NCBI GenBank assembly: GCA_963704615.1
Contig: OY969923.1
Location: 4,038,736-4,102,735, forward strand
Length of the DNA: 64,000 nucleotides
Direction: 5' to 3'
Source of the DNA: Bog-756 sp963704615
Lineage (GTDB): Bacteria; Actinomycetota; Acidimicrobiia; Acidimicrobiales; RAAP-2
Made by a program: the position numbers and the translations under genes. The stretch's first letter is position 1. Each line of letters opens with the position of its first letter. The notes beneath the pieces were generated by a model. The model made no database searches. It had not been told where the DNA came from and saw nothing but the letters and a program-made list of their open reading frames with translations. Of this stretch, positions 1 to 8,954 are shown one piece after another.

Positions 1-278
1 TCGGCCAGTGACAAACCCTCGGCAACGGCGGAAGGGATGACTATTTCTCGCACTTTGTGCCGAGCATCGTAGAGTGCCCGCACCGCGTCTTCGGAAGCTC
101 GGCGCTGGTGAAGGGAGGGTACCGTCATCAGCACCTCGCCGATGCCAGCTCCACCGTTGAGCAGGGTGAGTGCCTGTGTGAGGGTTCGCTCGTTGACGAG
201 AAGCTGGTTGCGAAGAGTCCGGTTGGCGCTGATCAGCTCCTCGATCGCTGCTCTCACCGCAACGGACGGACTCGACAC
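1..278 (-). CDS. Hypothetical protein, C-terminus cut by the window edge
   Basis: An open frame on the minus strand runs from a GTG at 278 off the left edge (about 92 codons visible). The start of the protein reads VSSPSVAVRAAIEEL and is rich in Glu, Leu and Arg, suggesting an alpha-helical or coiled-coil fold. Codon third positions are mostly G or C, as in the neighbours. The GTG has GGAGG only one base upstream, which is too close to be ideal, so the start could lie elsewhere. I do not recognise a family. It is a probable real gene of unknown function. Confidence 0.45.
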   Translation of the reverse strand, partial: MSSPSVAVRAAIEELISANRTLRNQLLVNERTLTQALTLLNGGAGIGEVLMTVPSLHQRRASEDAVRALYDARHKVREIVIPSAVAEGLSLA

Positions 279-522
279 GCCTCCATTGTACGGACCCTGG
301 TGGCTGGACTGCGGATGGTCGCGCCGCCCGACTTCCGACCGCCCCGGCGCAACCCGGGGGTGCGCGGAAAGGCCGAGACAGCGGCCTCAGTGGGAGCGCA
401 GCCGCCGTGGGAACAGAGCTGACGAGGAGGCTCGGCTCCACCAGAGACTTAGGAAGTTCAGCTTGAGATTCGGCGAGGCCGGCCTCCGAAACCCACGAAG
501 CCCATGTCCACGCCGGCCGGTC
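279..522. other. Intergenic, no gene seen
   Basis: No frame on either strand has both a plausible start and coding-like composition. It presumably holds the promoter of the minus-strand partial gene at 1-278 and the 3' region of the small gene that ends at 523. Confidence 0.4.
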
Positions 523-726
523 TCAGTCCGCTCGTTTGCGGCCGAAGAGCCAGTAGCCGAACGAATTGCCCGGATTGGCGAGAATCACCACACGCCACAA
601 CCGCTTGGTGCCGCGGACGTCGTCCTCGGAGCGATGCTTGAGGTCCCGCCAGGCGAGGACGGCGGCGACCAGATCCACAGCGGCAACGGCAGCGATGACG
701 GCCCGCCTCACTCTCCGTTGTTCCAC
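523..726 (-). CDS. Small PLDc_N-like membrane protein
   Basis: A 67-residue protein from a GTG at 726. An amino-terminal hydrophobic helix (about residues 8-25, AVIAAVAAVDLVAAVLAW) is followed by a basic stretch and the segment FGYWLFGRK. This order (helix, W-R-D-L-K, VRGTKRLWR, second short hydrophobic run, FGRK) resembles the phospholipase D N-terminal membrane segment family seen in many short actinobacterial proteins. An upstream extension to 834 is open but reads as low-complexity Arg/Pro shadow. The function is unknown and it probably sits in the membrane. Confidence 0.55.
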   Translation of the reverse strand: MEQRRVRRAVIAAVAAVDLVAAVLAWRDLKHRSEDDVRGTKRLWRVVILANPGNSFGYWLFGRKRAD

Positions 727-1023
727 GCTCCGATTATGCCATCGAGCGGTCGTGCTGCCTTCCCGCTCTGCTGGCGTGGCGGAGAAGTCGCCACCAGGAC
801 GGCGCCAGAGAACCGGAGCGACGAAACGCCACACTCTGCGGCCGGGCTCTCACGGAACGGAGACGAACCTGGGCATGGGAACGCCCGGGCTGTGGGCTCG
901 CCTTTGGGACGAGGGGCAGGACAGCCCGGGCGCCACAAGCTATCTACCCAATCCGGGCGAGCTGACTCGTCAGAGAACTCGTTTTGGCACGGAGGTGTGG
1001 TGCTCTCTCAGTCCCCGTGGTCC
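727..1023. other. Intergenic, no gene seen
   Basis: This is the space between the end of the ABC permease gene and the small membrane protein gene, both on the minus strand. Open frames here are Arg/Pro-rich shadows without ribosome binding sites. No convincing hairpin terminator was found by eye. Confidence 0.35.
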
Positions 1024-1881
1024 TCACTCCGTCGTCCGCCGCTTGAAGAAGTACGACGCCAACGGGGCGGCCACCGCCAAAATCACCGCGGACCAGATCA
1101 ACGCGGCCTCAACCGGATGTTGCATCGGCCAGGCTTGGATGGTGGAGGACGGGTTGGGATTACCCCACAGGTTGCGCGCACCGGCAGTCACCGCGCTCAC
1201 CGGGTTCCAGTCGGCTACGGCCTGGAGCCAACCGGGCATGTGCTGGGTGGGTACCAAGGCGTTGGAAACGAAGGCCAGCGGGAAGAGCACGATGAATCCA
1301 AACGAAGCGGCCGACTCAGGACTCTTGCTGTTCATCCCCACACAGGCGGCGATCCATGAGAGGGCGTAAGCGAAGAAGAGCACCAGGGCGAAGCCACCGA
1401 TCACCGAGATGAAGCTGGCATTGGCTCGCCATCCGACGGCGAGGCCGGTCAGAGCCACGATGACCGCGCACAGGCAGGCCGTCATGAGATCGGCGATCGA
1501 GCGTCCCACGAGGACGGCGGCACGCCACATGGGTAGCGCCCGAAAGCGGTCGATCATGCCTTCATGAAGGTCAGTGCTGAGGCCGACTGCGGTGCCCATG
1601 GTGGAGGTGACCAGGTTCAGAGCGAGGAGGCCGGCGAGGACGAAGTCCTTGTAACTCCCTCCACCGGGGATGGGGATCCCCCCTCCGAAGATGTAGATGA
1701 ACAGAACGGTGAACAGCACCGGCTGGATGGTGACGTCGGAGAGCTGCATCGGCTCGCGCGAGATGTGCACCAGGTTCCGCCAGGTCATCGCCCAAACGTT
1801 CTGGATCCGACTCCAGACAGCCGACGACGGCTTCCGGAGGGTCGAACTGACCGGCCGTTGCGTCAAGGTGGTGGTCGTCAT
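1024..1881 (-). CDS. ABC-2 type transporter permease, DrrB family
   Basis: A 285-residue integral membrane protein, the usual length for DrrB-type permeases. After an amino-terminal cytoplasmic part it has about six hydrophobic segments (for example around IQPVLFTVLFIYIFGG, GLLALNLVTSTMG, LMTACLCAVIVALTGLAV and FIVLFPLAFVSNALVP). The conserved DLHEGMIDRFRALPM loop, which contacts the ATPase, is present. The start ATG overlaps the stop of the ATPase gene by four bases, so the two are translationally coupled. It should form the membrane channel of a DrrAB-like exporter for drugs or lipids. The substrate cannot be read from sequence. Confidence 0.93.
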   Translation of the reverse strand: MTTTTLTQRPVSSTLRKPSSAVWSRIQNVWAMTWRNLVHISREPMQLSDVTIQPVLFTVLFIYIFGGGIPIPGGGSYKDFVLAGLLALNLVTSTMGTAVGLSTDLHEGMIDRFRALPMWRAAVLVGRSIADLMTACLCAVIVALTGLAVGWRANASFISVIGGFALVLFFAYALSWIAACVGMNSKSPESAASFGFIVLFPLAFVSNALVPTQHMPGWLQAVADWNPVSAVTAGARNLWGNPNPSSTIQAWPMQHPVEAALIWSAVILAVAAPLASYFFKRRTTE

Positions 1882-2903
1882 GCGCCGACTCCTTCGAGTT
1901 CGCTCTGGCCGGGACCGGAGGAGCCCACAGTGGCCGGGCTCGACTCCCCGTCGTCCTGGTCCGGTGTGATGTGGTCCCCGGTGAGCGAGAAGAACACGTC
2001 GTCCATCGACGGCTGGCGCACCTCGATGTCGTCGACCAGAACCCCCGCCTCGTCCAGCGCCCGCACCACTGAGGTGGCCAACCCGGGGGTGACGTCCACC
2101 CCGGCATTCAGTCTCCGACCGTCCTCGCTGACATGGACCTGGCCCTCGACCAGGGGGGCGATGGCCGTCACCGCCTGGGGATGGGACGTGGCCAGTGTCA
2201 CCTGCAAGCGCGCGCTCCGGCTCGCCTCTTTCAGTTCCTGAGGAGTGCCGTTGGCGATCACCCTTCCGTGGTCGACGACGACGATCCGGTCGGCCAGGGT
2301 GTCGGCCTCGTCGAGGTATTGCGTCGTGAGCAGCACGGTCACGCCCTCGCCGATCAGCTCTCGGATGGCATCCCACACTCGTTGACGGCTGGAAGGATCC
2401 AATCCCGTCGTCGGTTCGTCCAAGAAGAGCACCGGGGGACGGGTCATCAGGCTGGCGGCAAGGTCCAGTCTCCGACGCATACCGCCCGAGTAGCCCTTCA
2501 GGACCCGGTCGGCCGCATCGGTGAGCTCGAACTGCGCCAACAACTCGGTCGCCCGCGCCCGGGACGCGGACCGGCCCATGTCACACAGCTCCCCCACCAG
2601 GAACAGGTTCTGGCGCCCCGTCAAGAGCCCGTCCAAGGTGGCATCCTGGGCCGCCACTCCGATGCGACGGCGCACCTCGGCGGGGTGGCTCACCACGTCG
2701 AACCCGGCCACATTCCCCCGGCCTTCGTCGGGTCGGGCCAAGGTCGTCAAGATCCGTACGGCCGTTGTCTTGCCCGCACCGTTCGGTCCGAGCAGCCCGA
2801 GAATCGTCCCCGCCGGGACCGAGAAGTCCACACCGTCCAGGGCCCGGGTCTCGCCGTACGACTTGGCGAGCCCCTCGGCCTCGATCATCACGTCGGTCGT
2901 CAT
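1878..2903 (-). CDS. ABC transporter ATPase, DrrA (daunorubicin resistance) family
   Basis: A 341-residue nucleotide-binding subunit. The Walker A motif GPNGAGKTT lies at residues 39-47, the signature YSGGM at 138-142, and Walker B LFLDEPTTGLDP at 159-170. The carboxy-terminal extension of about 100 residues, containing ITPDQDD, matches the DrrA class, where it contacts the permease. It heads a two-gene operon with the permease (four-base overlap) and is divergent from a TetR gene. The role is ATP-driven export of a hydrophobic compound. This is a firm family assignment with an unknown substrate. Confidence 0.95.
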   Translation of the reverse strand: MTTDVMIEAEGLAKSYGETRALDGVDFSVPAGTILGLLGPNGAGKTTAVRILTTLARPDEGRGNVAGFDVVSHPAEVRRRIGVAAQDATLDGLLTGRQNLFLVGELCDMGRSASRARATELLAQFELTDAADRVLKGYSGGMRRRLDLAASLMTRPPVLFLDEPTTGLDPSSRQRVWDAIRELIGEGVTVLLTTQYLDEADTLADRIVVVDHGRVIANGTPQELKEASRSARLQVTLATSHPQAVTAIAPLVEGQVHVSEDGRRLNAGVDVTPGLATSVVRALDEAGVLVDDIEVRQPSMDDVFFSLTGDHITPDQDDGESSPATVGSSGPGQSELEGVGA

Positions 2904-2915
2904 CGGCTGTGTATC

Positions 2916-2970
2916 CTTACCTGTCGGTTAGTAGGTTTCCGATATGCTGATGGTAAGGTCGGAACTTACC
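2916..2970. promoter_or_regulatory. Candidate TetR operators in the exporter/TetR divergent promoter
   Basis: The 102-base divergent region contains an exact inverted repeat, GGTAAG at 2952-2957 and CTTACC at 2965-2970, separated by seven bases. A second, imperfect one is CTTACC (2916-2921) and GGTTAG (2926-2931), separated by four bases. TetR-family repressors bind such palindromes between divergent genes. This is inferred binding, not shown. Confidence 0.55.
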
Positions 2971-3005
2971 GGCTGTCAAGTAAGTTAGAAAACGAGCGAC
3001 CACAC

Positions 3006-3665
3006 GTGACCCACCCAGCCGACGGAAACGCCCCAGCCAGCCCCGATCCCGAGGATTTGCAGCCCGACCTGGCGGAAGTGGAGTCCGGCGCGGACGATCA
3101 CGAACCCCCGGAAGCGGCCTCCACCCGGGACCGCATCCTCGATGTCGCTCTCGATCTCTTCATCGAGAAGGGGTTCGACCGAACCTCGCTGCGGGAAATT
3201 GCCGAGAAGCTGGGGTTCACCAAGGCTGCGCTCTACTACCACTTCGCATCCAAGGACGACATCCTCATGGCGTTGCACATGCGACTCCACGAATTTGGCA
3301 AAGTCGCCCTGGCCCGGATGACCGAGGAGCCCGTCACTCTCGAACTCTGGGGATCCCTGCTCGACGAAGTGCTGGGGCAAATGCTGTCTCAACGAAGGAT
3401 CTTCCTGATGCACGAGCGGAACCAGGCTGCCCTCGAGAAGCTCCATCGGGAGGAGCACGACGCCGAACACGAAGACATCCAGGATCGGTTCCGTAAGATT
3501 CTGGCCGATCCTGCTGTTTCGTTGCATGACCGGGTCAAGATGGCGTGTTCCTTCGGTGCCATCTTCGCAGGACTGTTCATGACTGGCGATGCCTTCGCGG
3601 GAACGAGCGATGAGGAGCTGGACGGGCTGCTCCGCGATGTCGTCCGCAACGTCCTCACCGGATGA
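3006..3665 (+). CDS. TetR/AcrR family transcriptional regulator
   Basis: A 219-residue regulator read from GTG at 3006. The TetR DNA-binding domain lies at about residues 42-88: TRDRILDVALDLFIEKGFDRTSL followed by the recognition region FTKAALYYHFASKDD. The first 40 residues are an acidic, Pro-rich extension. The carboxy-terminal ligand domain is helical. It is transcribed divergently from the DrrAB-type exporter, with palindromes in between, which fits a repressor of that exporter relieved by the exported compound. The start is uncertain because no ATG is available near the domain. Confidence 0.9.
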   Translation: MTHPADGNAPASPDPEDLQPDLAEVESGADDHEPPEAASTRDRILDVALDLFIEKGFDRTSLREIAEKLGFTKAALYYHFASKDDILMALHMRLHEFGKVALARMTEEPVTLELWGSLLDEVLGQMLSQRRIFLMHERNQAALEKLHREEHDAEHEDIQDRFRKILADPAVSLHDRVKMACSFGAIFAGLFMTGDAFAGTSDEELDGLLRDVVRNVLTG

Positions 3666-3761
3666 CCCCGGCACGGGAATGGCGGCGAACGCGTGGATGC
3701 TTCGACGGGGCGGGAGCGATACCTCACTAGCCTTGGGGCAGGCTGCCAATCGGAGGTGACC

Positions 3762-4184
3762 ATGTCCAGACCACCAGAGACGTGCGGTTTCAATCACGTC
3801 GCCACAATGACGGCGAATTTGGATCGGTACGTCGAGTTCTACGGAGACGCATTCGGGGCCGAGGTGATCACGATCACGGAGGCGCGAGACGATCATCCCC
3901 GGATGGCCATCGTGAACATGGGCGGGGATGCCGCCCTCAATGTCTTCGAAGTACCTGCTGATTCAATCGTTGGCGATCGAACCACGATGGGTGGTCGGGG
4001 CCCGATTGACCACTACGCATTGGCGGTGGATTCAGAGGAACAACTCCTTGCCATCCGGGATCGTCTGGTGGCAAGGGGGGCATCACCCGGAGAAGTGACC
4101 CAGTTCGGTCCGGCCTTGCTCTCCGTCTTCTTTCGAGATCCCGATGGGGCCGAGCTCGAAGTGGCGTATCTCAAGACTCCTTGA
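3762..4184 (+). CDS. VOC family (glyoxalase/dioxygenase-fold) protein
   Basis: A 140-residue single-module VOC protein. The ATG at 3762 is preceded by CGGAGGTG at a good distance. It carries the typical paired motifs: FNHVATMTANLDRYVEFYGDAF at the amino end and SVFFRDPDGAELEVAYL at the carboxy end. The candidate metal ligands are His in FNHV, His in IDHYAL and Glu in AELEV. Members include glyoxalase, ring-cleavage dioxygenases and fosfomycin resistance enzymes. The reaction is not deducible here. Confidence 0.85.
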   Translation: MSRPPETCGFNHVATMTANLDRYVEFYGDAFGAEVITITEARDDHPRMAIVNMGGDAALNVFEVPADSIVGDRTTMGGRGPIDHYALAVDSEEQLLAIRDRLVARGASPGEVTQFGPALLSVFFRDPDGAELEVAYLKTP

Positions 4185-4321
4185 CACTTGGCAACGGCCG
4201 TACCCAAGTGGCGCCATACCGCCAGCTGTCCCGATTCGCCGTCATCCACCGGAACTCGACTTCCTGGCGGGCGGAAGCGGGGCATATCGATGACCGACCG
4301 GGCGGCGGCGCCCATGGGCAA

Positions 4322-4547
4322 CTAAGCGGTGTCCACGCTTCCGTGGGTCTTTTCCCAGAAGCGGTGGATGGCGATGAGCGTCCAGATCGCCTCGACCACC
4401 CCAAACGGCCATGCCCCGGACAGGAATCCGTAGGCGCAGGCCACAACCCACAGCGAAAGCAAGGACGAATCCGGGACCACGTCGCTCTAATCCGTACATC
4501 GCCATCATGAATGTCAGTACGACAACCCCGAGGACGGCGAGGACCAT
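4322..4547 (-). CDS. Small two-helix membrane protein, frameshifted as read
   Basis: From ATG 4547 the protein starts MVLAVLGVVVLTFMMAMYGL and continues to FAVGCG. A +1 shift near 4436-4442 then opens a frame reading AYGFLSGAWPFGVVEAIW and ending EKTHGSVDTA at the stop at 4322. The two halves together make a 75-residue protein resembling a common actinobacterial family of small membrane proteins that ends in a W-P-F-G-V-V-E-A helix. The total length is 3n+1, which is consistent with one extra base. It may be a sequencing error or a young pseudogene. The function is unknown. Confidence 0.6.
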
Positions 4548-4734
4548 TTCCCCACGTTAAGTGCATCACCTTGCCACCGGGGTCACCGGATGTGCCCACG
4601 CCGCGACCACCGACCGTGGACAACCGATTCGAACGCGATGTCAGAAGTCAGTGGACGGCTCGGAATCCGTGCGCCATCATGTGGCGTGCCGACATGCCGT
4701 CGGTCCGTGATGAGTCAGGCGGGAGATCGGGTCG

Positions 4735-5355
4735 ATGACGCTCAAGGTCGTAGGTGCTGGTGTCGGTCGGACAGGTACCCATTCGCTGAAGATCGCACTT
4801 GAACAGTTGGTGGGCGGACGATGCCACCACATGGTCGAGATCCTCGGCGATCCCACTCAAGTGCCGGTATGGATCGACGCCATCGAAGGTCGACCCGTCG
4901 ATTGGTCCACCATGCCCGTCGGCTATCGATCGCTCGTTGACTGGCCCGGTTGTTCATTTTGGAGCGAACTGTCAGCGGCCAATCCCGATGCGCTGGTGCT
5001 GTTGTCAGTGCGCGATCCCGAATCGTGGTACCGCAGCGCTTCAAACACGATATTTCAGTCGTTCGACAAGGTCCCGCCCGAACTGCAGCCTTGGATGGAG
5101 GCGGTGCGGATGCTGCTCCATGATCGATTCAGCGCCCGTTTCGACGATGCTACTGCGATGATGGATGCGTACGATCGCCACAACTCGGCCGTGCGACAGA
5201 CCATTCCTTCGACAAGGCTGTTGGAATGGACTCCTGCGGACGGATGGGACCCCATCTGTGATCGACTCGGCCTTGACGTTCCAGCCGAGGCGTTCCCCGT
5301 CACCAATACCACAGATGAGTTTCGAGCAATGATCGGGATCGCGCCGCTCACTTAG
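4735..5355 (+). CDS. Sulfotransferase family protein
   Basis: A 206-residue protein. The amino end LKVVGAGVGRTGTHSLKIAL is the 5'-phosphosulfate-binding loop of the short Sulfotransfer_4-type family, with Arg and Thr in the P-loop-like turn. LVLLSVRDPESWYRS at about residues 87-101 is the 3'-phosphate-binding strand and helix (R-D-P-x-x-W). The usual conserved ending, WTPADGWDPICDRLGL, is present. The protein would transfer sulfate from PAPS to an unknown acceptor. It has no obvious operon partner. Confidence 0.85.
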   Translation: MTLKVVGAGVGRTGTHSLKIALEQLVGGRCHHMVEILGDPTQVPVWIDAIEGRPVDWSTMPVGYRSLVDWPGCSFWSELSAANPDALVLLSVRDPESWYRSASNTIFQSFDKVPPELQPWMEAVRMLLHDRFSARFDDATAMMDAYDRHNSAVRQTIPSTRLLEWTPADGWDPICDRLGLDVPAEAFPVTNTTDEFRAMIGIAPLT

Positions 5356-5551
5356 ATATCCGATGAACCGAGTGATCGCCAGTTCCTTCTTCACCAATTG
5401 AGTGAGTTCGGTCGAATCCCACCTCCCTCGAACGATGTGGCCAATTCGGGTCTGTCATTGTCGGCCGGTCGCCGCCGAGCTGGTGCCACGAGGCTGGGCC
5501 TGAACAGCCCTTCGCGGCCCATGCGTTGTAAGAGTCAATTCGAGAGAGCAA

Positions 5552-5956
5552 ATGACTGAACGCCAAACACATCACTCAGTGAAAGGCTTCCATTCGCAGT
5601 GGCGTGCCGTGCTCATGGCGTTTGTAGTGAGCGCTCTTGCTTGCGCTTGTAGTAGCAGTTCGAGCGCGTCAACGGGCACGTTGAAGGGAACAGCCGCGCC
5701 GTGCGCCGGAGCAGCCCCGAGTACCACTTCGCACGCCTGGGAGGTTCAGGTCATACTGCGGCGGGGACCAACGGTGATCGCAAGGAGGACGGTGCTTGAC
5801 ACGCAGGCTGCTGACGAGCCGACCCTTGATCAGATCTTTTCCTTCACCGAGCCACCAGGGTCTTATTCGGTTTCTGGATCCACCCCCAAAGAGCAACCAG
5901 TCGTGATCAAGGCAGGGATCACGTCGACGGTGTCGTTACCCGGCGCGTGCAGGTAA
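5552..5956 (+). CDS. Putative lipoprotein of unknown function
   Basis: A 134-residue secreted protein. A charged amino end is followed by a hydrophobic segment (VLMAFVVSALACAC) ending in a lipobox-like A-C-A-C and a Ser-rich linker, typical of actinobacterial lipoproteins. The mature part reads like a small beta-sandwich (WEVQVILRRGPTVIARRTV and FTEPPGSYSVSGST), perhaps carboxypeptidase-regulatory-like or SdrD-B-like. No catalytic motif is seen. Confidence 0.65.
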   Translation: MTERQTHHSVKGFHSQWRAVLMAFVVSALACACSSSSSASTGTLKGTAAPCAGAAPSTTSHAWEVQVILRRGPTVIARRTVLDTQAADEPTLDQIFSFTEPPGSYSVSGSTPKEQPVVIKAGITSTVSLPGACR

Positions 5957-6020
5957 CGCCGCGACCGTCAGTCAGGGCGTCCACCAAAGCGAGCAAGGGA
6001 CGGGCACTGGTCCTCTTGAT

Positions 6021-6384
6021 TCAACTCCGGCTGTTCGGCGTCTTTTTTTTACGTCGCCCTGCCCACAAGAGCCCTCGGACGGTCCAGCCGGTCGCTCCAG
6101 CGAGACCGGCAATCTGCAGAGCGAACAAACTCAACGCTATGTCATAGAGCGGATCTCCTCCCGGTGCGGTCACAAGCCAGGCGGCTGAGACGCCGACACT
6201 GGAAAGTCCGATCGCGAAGGCAATGAGGAGAACCAACGACACTCTCTGGAGCGACGTGTGGACGGCAAGAGGCACATCGTCGTCGAGCAGCCGCAGTGAG
6301 TATGAATCCGAGGAAGACCAGAAGTAGCCCGGCCAATGTCGCAGAGGCCTCCAAGACCGCAGTCATGACATTTTGGTGGTTCAT
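6021..6384 (-). CDS. Multi-helix membrane protein, frameshifted as read
   Basis: From ATG 6384 the frame reads MNHQNVMTAVLEASATLAGL and on to VFLGFIL. One extra base within about 6276-6303 breaks it. The next frame continues DVPLAVHTSLQRVSLVLLIA through two more hydrophobic helices to a basic tail at 6021. The length is 3n+1. The opening N-V-M-T-A-V-L-E-A-S-A-T-L-A-G-L is characteristic of a family of bacterial three- to four-helix membrane proteins of unknown role. It may be a sequencing error or a pseudogene. Confidence 0.6.
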
Positions 6385-6517
6385 GCGGCCACGTTTGCAT
6401 AGGGGGCGGTGGTCAGTCCATCGAGACGAGCCTCTGTTTGGTGCCGTGGTCGATGGTGGCGACCCGATGCTCTGTGTTGGATTGCAAGCGACGAGTTGTC
6501 TGAACCGCCGACGGCGT

Positions 6518-7261
6518 CTATGCCTCCGGGAGGCGCCACACGCTGACATGCGAAAGGCTCTCACCGGTGAACGGCGAGCGATCCCACCACGCCCATCGGT
6601 GTTCCAGCGTCATGCCCGCGATCCGAGCCATCAGATCCAACTCAGCGGGCCACACATATCGGAACGGTGCTGTGAATTCGCTGAAGCTACCATCGGGCCT
6701 TCGGTAGAAGTGCCGCGACCGAGAAATCTGCTTGTGCGTGCGATCAATAAAGTCGTCAATGCCGATGTAGTCCTCCGTCACTGCGAATGGGACACCGGCA
6801 CTGCCTGGAGGTAGCCGACGGAGACTGGGCACGCCGGTCTCGATAACAAAGCGACCGCCAGGGCGAAGGTGACGGGCAGCGTTTTCGAAGCAAGCGACTT
6901 GTTCGTCCTGCGACGTCAGGTTCGTGATCGTGTTGAAGACCAGGTACACGAGGGAGAACTGACCCTCCACGTGTGTCATGGCCATGTCGCCCTCGACGGC
7001 CGTGATATCGCTCGCTTCAGGCTTCGATCGCAACACCTCCAGCATGTCCGCTGACAACTCGATCCCGGTCACCGGAACGCCCCGAGCAGCCAGAGGGACA
7101 GCGACCCGGCCCGTACCGATTGCGAACTCCATCGCCGCTCCGCCGTCGGTCAACTCGACGAGGCAATCGACGGTCGCTTCGAGGACATTGCCAGCGAACA
7201 TCCCCGTACCCGGTTGGTCGTAGGTTCTGGCGATCTCGCCGACGAATCGATTTTCGGGCAC
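6518..7261 (-). CDS. Class I SAM-dependent methyltransferase
   Basis: A 247-residue protein from GTG at 7261. Motif I, AMEFAIGTGRVAVPLAARG, binds SAM, with the glycine-rich E-F-A-I-G-T-G-R turn. An acidic strand end, VTGIELSADML, follows, then FSLVYLVFNTITNL and the LRPGGRFVIETGVP motif of the Methyltransf_25/11 group. The substrate is unknown. The gene stands alone between small membrane genes and a SRPBCC gene. Confidence 0.88.
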   Translation of the reverse strand: MPENRFVGEIARTYDQPGTGMFAGNVLEATVDCLVELTDGGAAMEFAIGTGRVAVPLAARGVPVTGIELSADMLEVLRSKPEASDITAVEGDMAMTHVEGQFSLVYLVFNTITNLTSQDEQVACFENAARHLRPGGRFVIETGVPSLRRLPPGSAGVPFAVTEDYIGIDDFIDRTHKQISRSRHFYRRPDGSFSEFTAPFRYVWPAELDLMARIAGMTLEHRWAWWDRSPFTGESLSHVSVWRLPEA

Positions 7262-7528
7262 GCTCCAGCCTGGCCGGGCCCGAGCAGGGCCGCAACCCAC
7301 TGTCGGACACTGCCCCGCTCCCGACGTTCGGATCACCCGTTCCTGAGACCCTCAAATTCGGCGGAGTGATCGGCAACCCCGAGCGACTCCCGTCCGAAGG
7401 GCTCGACCCCATTTGTTGATGACGGAAAGTTCTCGCCGCTTACGGCAGTCGGCCGGGGCGTCGGCGCGCGATGCTGGTCACCTCAAGGGTCGGCCGACAA
7501 GCCCACTCACGTCCATGAGGAGTCCCAC

Positions 7529-8005
7529 ATGCCCGATACCGTCTTCCTGCCCGACCGCATCGAGGTGACCCGGCCCATCCCGGCGCCGCCCGCCGCGATC
7601 TTCGACGTCTTGCGCAGCCCGGCGGGCCATGTGGCCATCGACGCCTCGGGGATGCTGCAGGACTTCACCGGCGAACCGGCGGAGAAGGTGGGCGACACGT
7701 TCGTCATCCACATGGACCGCGAGTCGCTCAATGACGTCCCGCTTGGCAAGTACGACGTGACCGTGCACATCATCCTCTTTGAGCGCGACAAGGAGATCGC
7801 GTGGGATCTCGGGCCCGATATTCCGGTTCCGCACTTCTATGGTTACCGCCTGGAGACCGGTGAGGACGGGGTCACCAATGTGACGTCCTACTACGACTGG
7901 TCGAAGGTGACCGGCGACCTCAAGGAACGCTTCCCGATCGTGCCCGAGTCGGCCCTGCGCGCCACGCTGGGAATCTTGGAGCGAACGGTCAGAAAGGGCC
8001 TATGA
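7529..8005 (+). CDS. SRPBCC family (START-like fold) protein
   Basis: A 158-residue protein with GAGG upstream of ATG 7529. The sequence opens with the standard polyketide cyclase/dehydrase pattern IEVTRPIPAPPAAIFDVLRS, has the central VGDTFVIHM and EIAWDLGPD strands, and ends in a long helix. Such proteins bind hydrophobic ligands, and some are cyclases. No catalytic residues can be named. A distant paralog lies at 16912. Confidence 0.85.
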   Translation: MPDTVFLPDRIEVTRPIPAPPAAIFDVLRSPAGHVAIDASGMLQDFTGEPAEKVGDTFVIHMDRESLNDVPLGKYDVTVHIILFERDKEIAWDLGPDIPVPHFYGYRLETGEDGVTNVTSYYDWSKVTGDLKERFPIVPESALRATLGILERTVRKGL

Positions 8006-8167
8006 CTTCGCCCTCTACGAGCCAGGTCGCTCACGGGACGACCTGCCGCTGAGCCGGCGAAACTGGGGCACCTGCTGGCTCGCTTGGTATCGGCACCTAG
8101 GCCATGGCCACGCGGCCGCTTCCACAGCCTCCGCAGGGGTGCGAATCGCCCGATCACCTATCGCTGG

Positions 8168-8570
8168 CTAGCCGACCGAGGCGCGAACGACGCCGACCAA
8201 GTTGCCTTCCGAGTCCTTGAGCCACGCTCCCTCGCGCTCCATCCGGCGTCCGAGCAATGCCATTCTCTGTCCGCGTCTCTGGGGTGCCGCACTCCTCGAA
8301 CTCCACGCCACGACCCCCCATCTCTTCGACTGCAGCGGGCACGTCGCCGACCTGAATGACCGCCTGCGTGAACTCTCCTGACGACCTCGTCCGAGCGGGA
8401 TAGACGAAGAGCCGGTTGACACCATCTCCGACCGTTAGTCCCACACGCCCATCGCTTGCCTCGAGAAAGCGAGACTCGGCTGCCTGGAATCCCACTTTCT
8501 CAATGTAGAACGCTTTGACTCGGGCCAGGTCCTGTGCCGCCGGCGCCGCCACAATCCCAGACGTATTCAT
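8168..8570 (-). CDS. VOC family protein, frameshifted as read
   Basis: From ATG 8570 (GGAG upstream) the frame gives MNTSGIVAAPAAQDLARVKAF and runs to TENGIARTPDGARG. An extra base in the C run at 8229-8231 shifts the frame. Removing one base restores GAWLKDSEGNLVGVVRASVG, the standard end of a VOC module, with the stop at 8168. The length is 3n+1. The family is glyoxalase-like, substrate unknown. Because the restored junction matches the family exactly, a base-calling error is likely. Confidence 0.75.
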
Positions 8571-8954
8571 GAGCACTCCTTCGCAAGTCACCGGTAGAGC
8601 CGCCTGCATGATGCCACGATGTCGCGCCAAAACAGACCGGGATTCCCGGGTACCGCTGGGACTATTCGCAACAGGCCGGCAGACCACGGTTGGCAAGCCA
8701 CCCAATCCCGGTTGGTCGGGGCAGTTCCAAACCACTTGGGCGGCCGGCCCCATGGCTAACTGACTGAGTACCGACGTTCCTCCCATTGCGCAGGAAAGCT
8801 CGATGCGGTAATGGCGCCGAGTATCGGAGTTGGGCCCTGACCCACTACCAAGAAGTAGGACGGTGGTTGGTCATGGGGGCGTATCCCAATAGCTGCATAC
8901 TGCGGCATGACCCCGCCACACTCCGAACTCTCACACCTCTTTGGCGTCGTCCGT
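8571..8954. other. Intergenic, no gene seen
   Basis: The region contains only short open frames without ribosome binding sites or recognisable motifs. It lies downstream of the minus-strand GH5 gene and upstream of the minus-strand VOC gene. Confidence 0.35.

Noticed and set aside
142..1359. A 405-codon plus-strand frame at the left end
   Set aside because: Arg/Pro/Gly-rich shadow running over two unrelated minus-strand genes and intergenic DNA.
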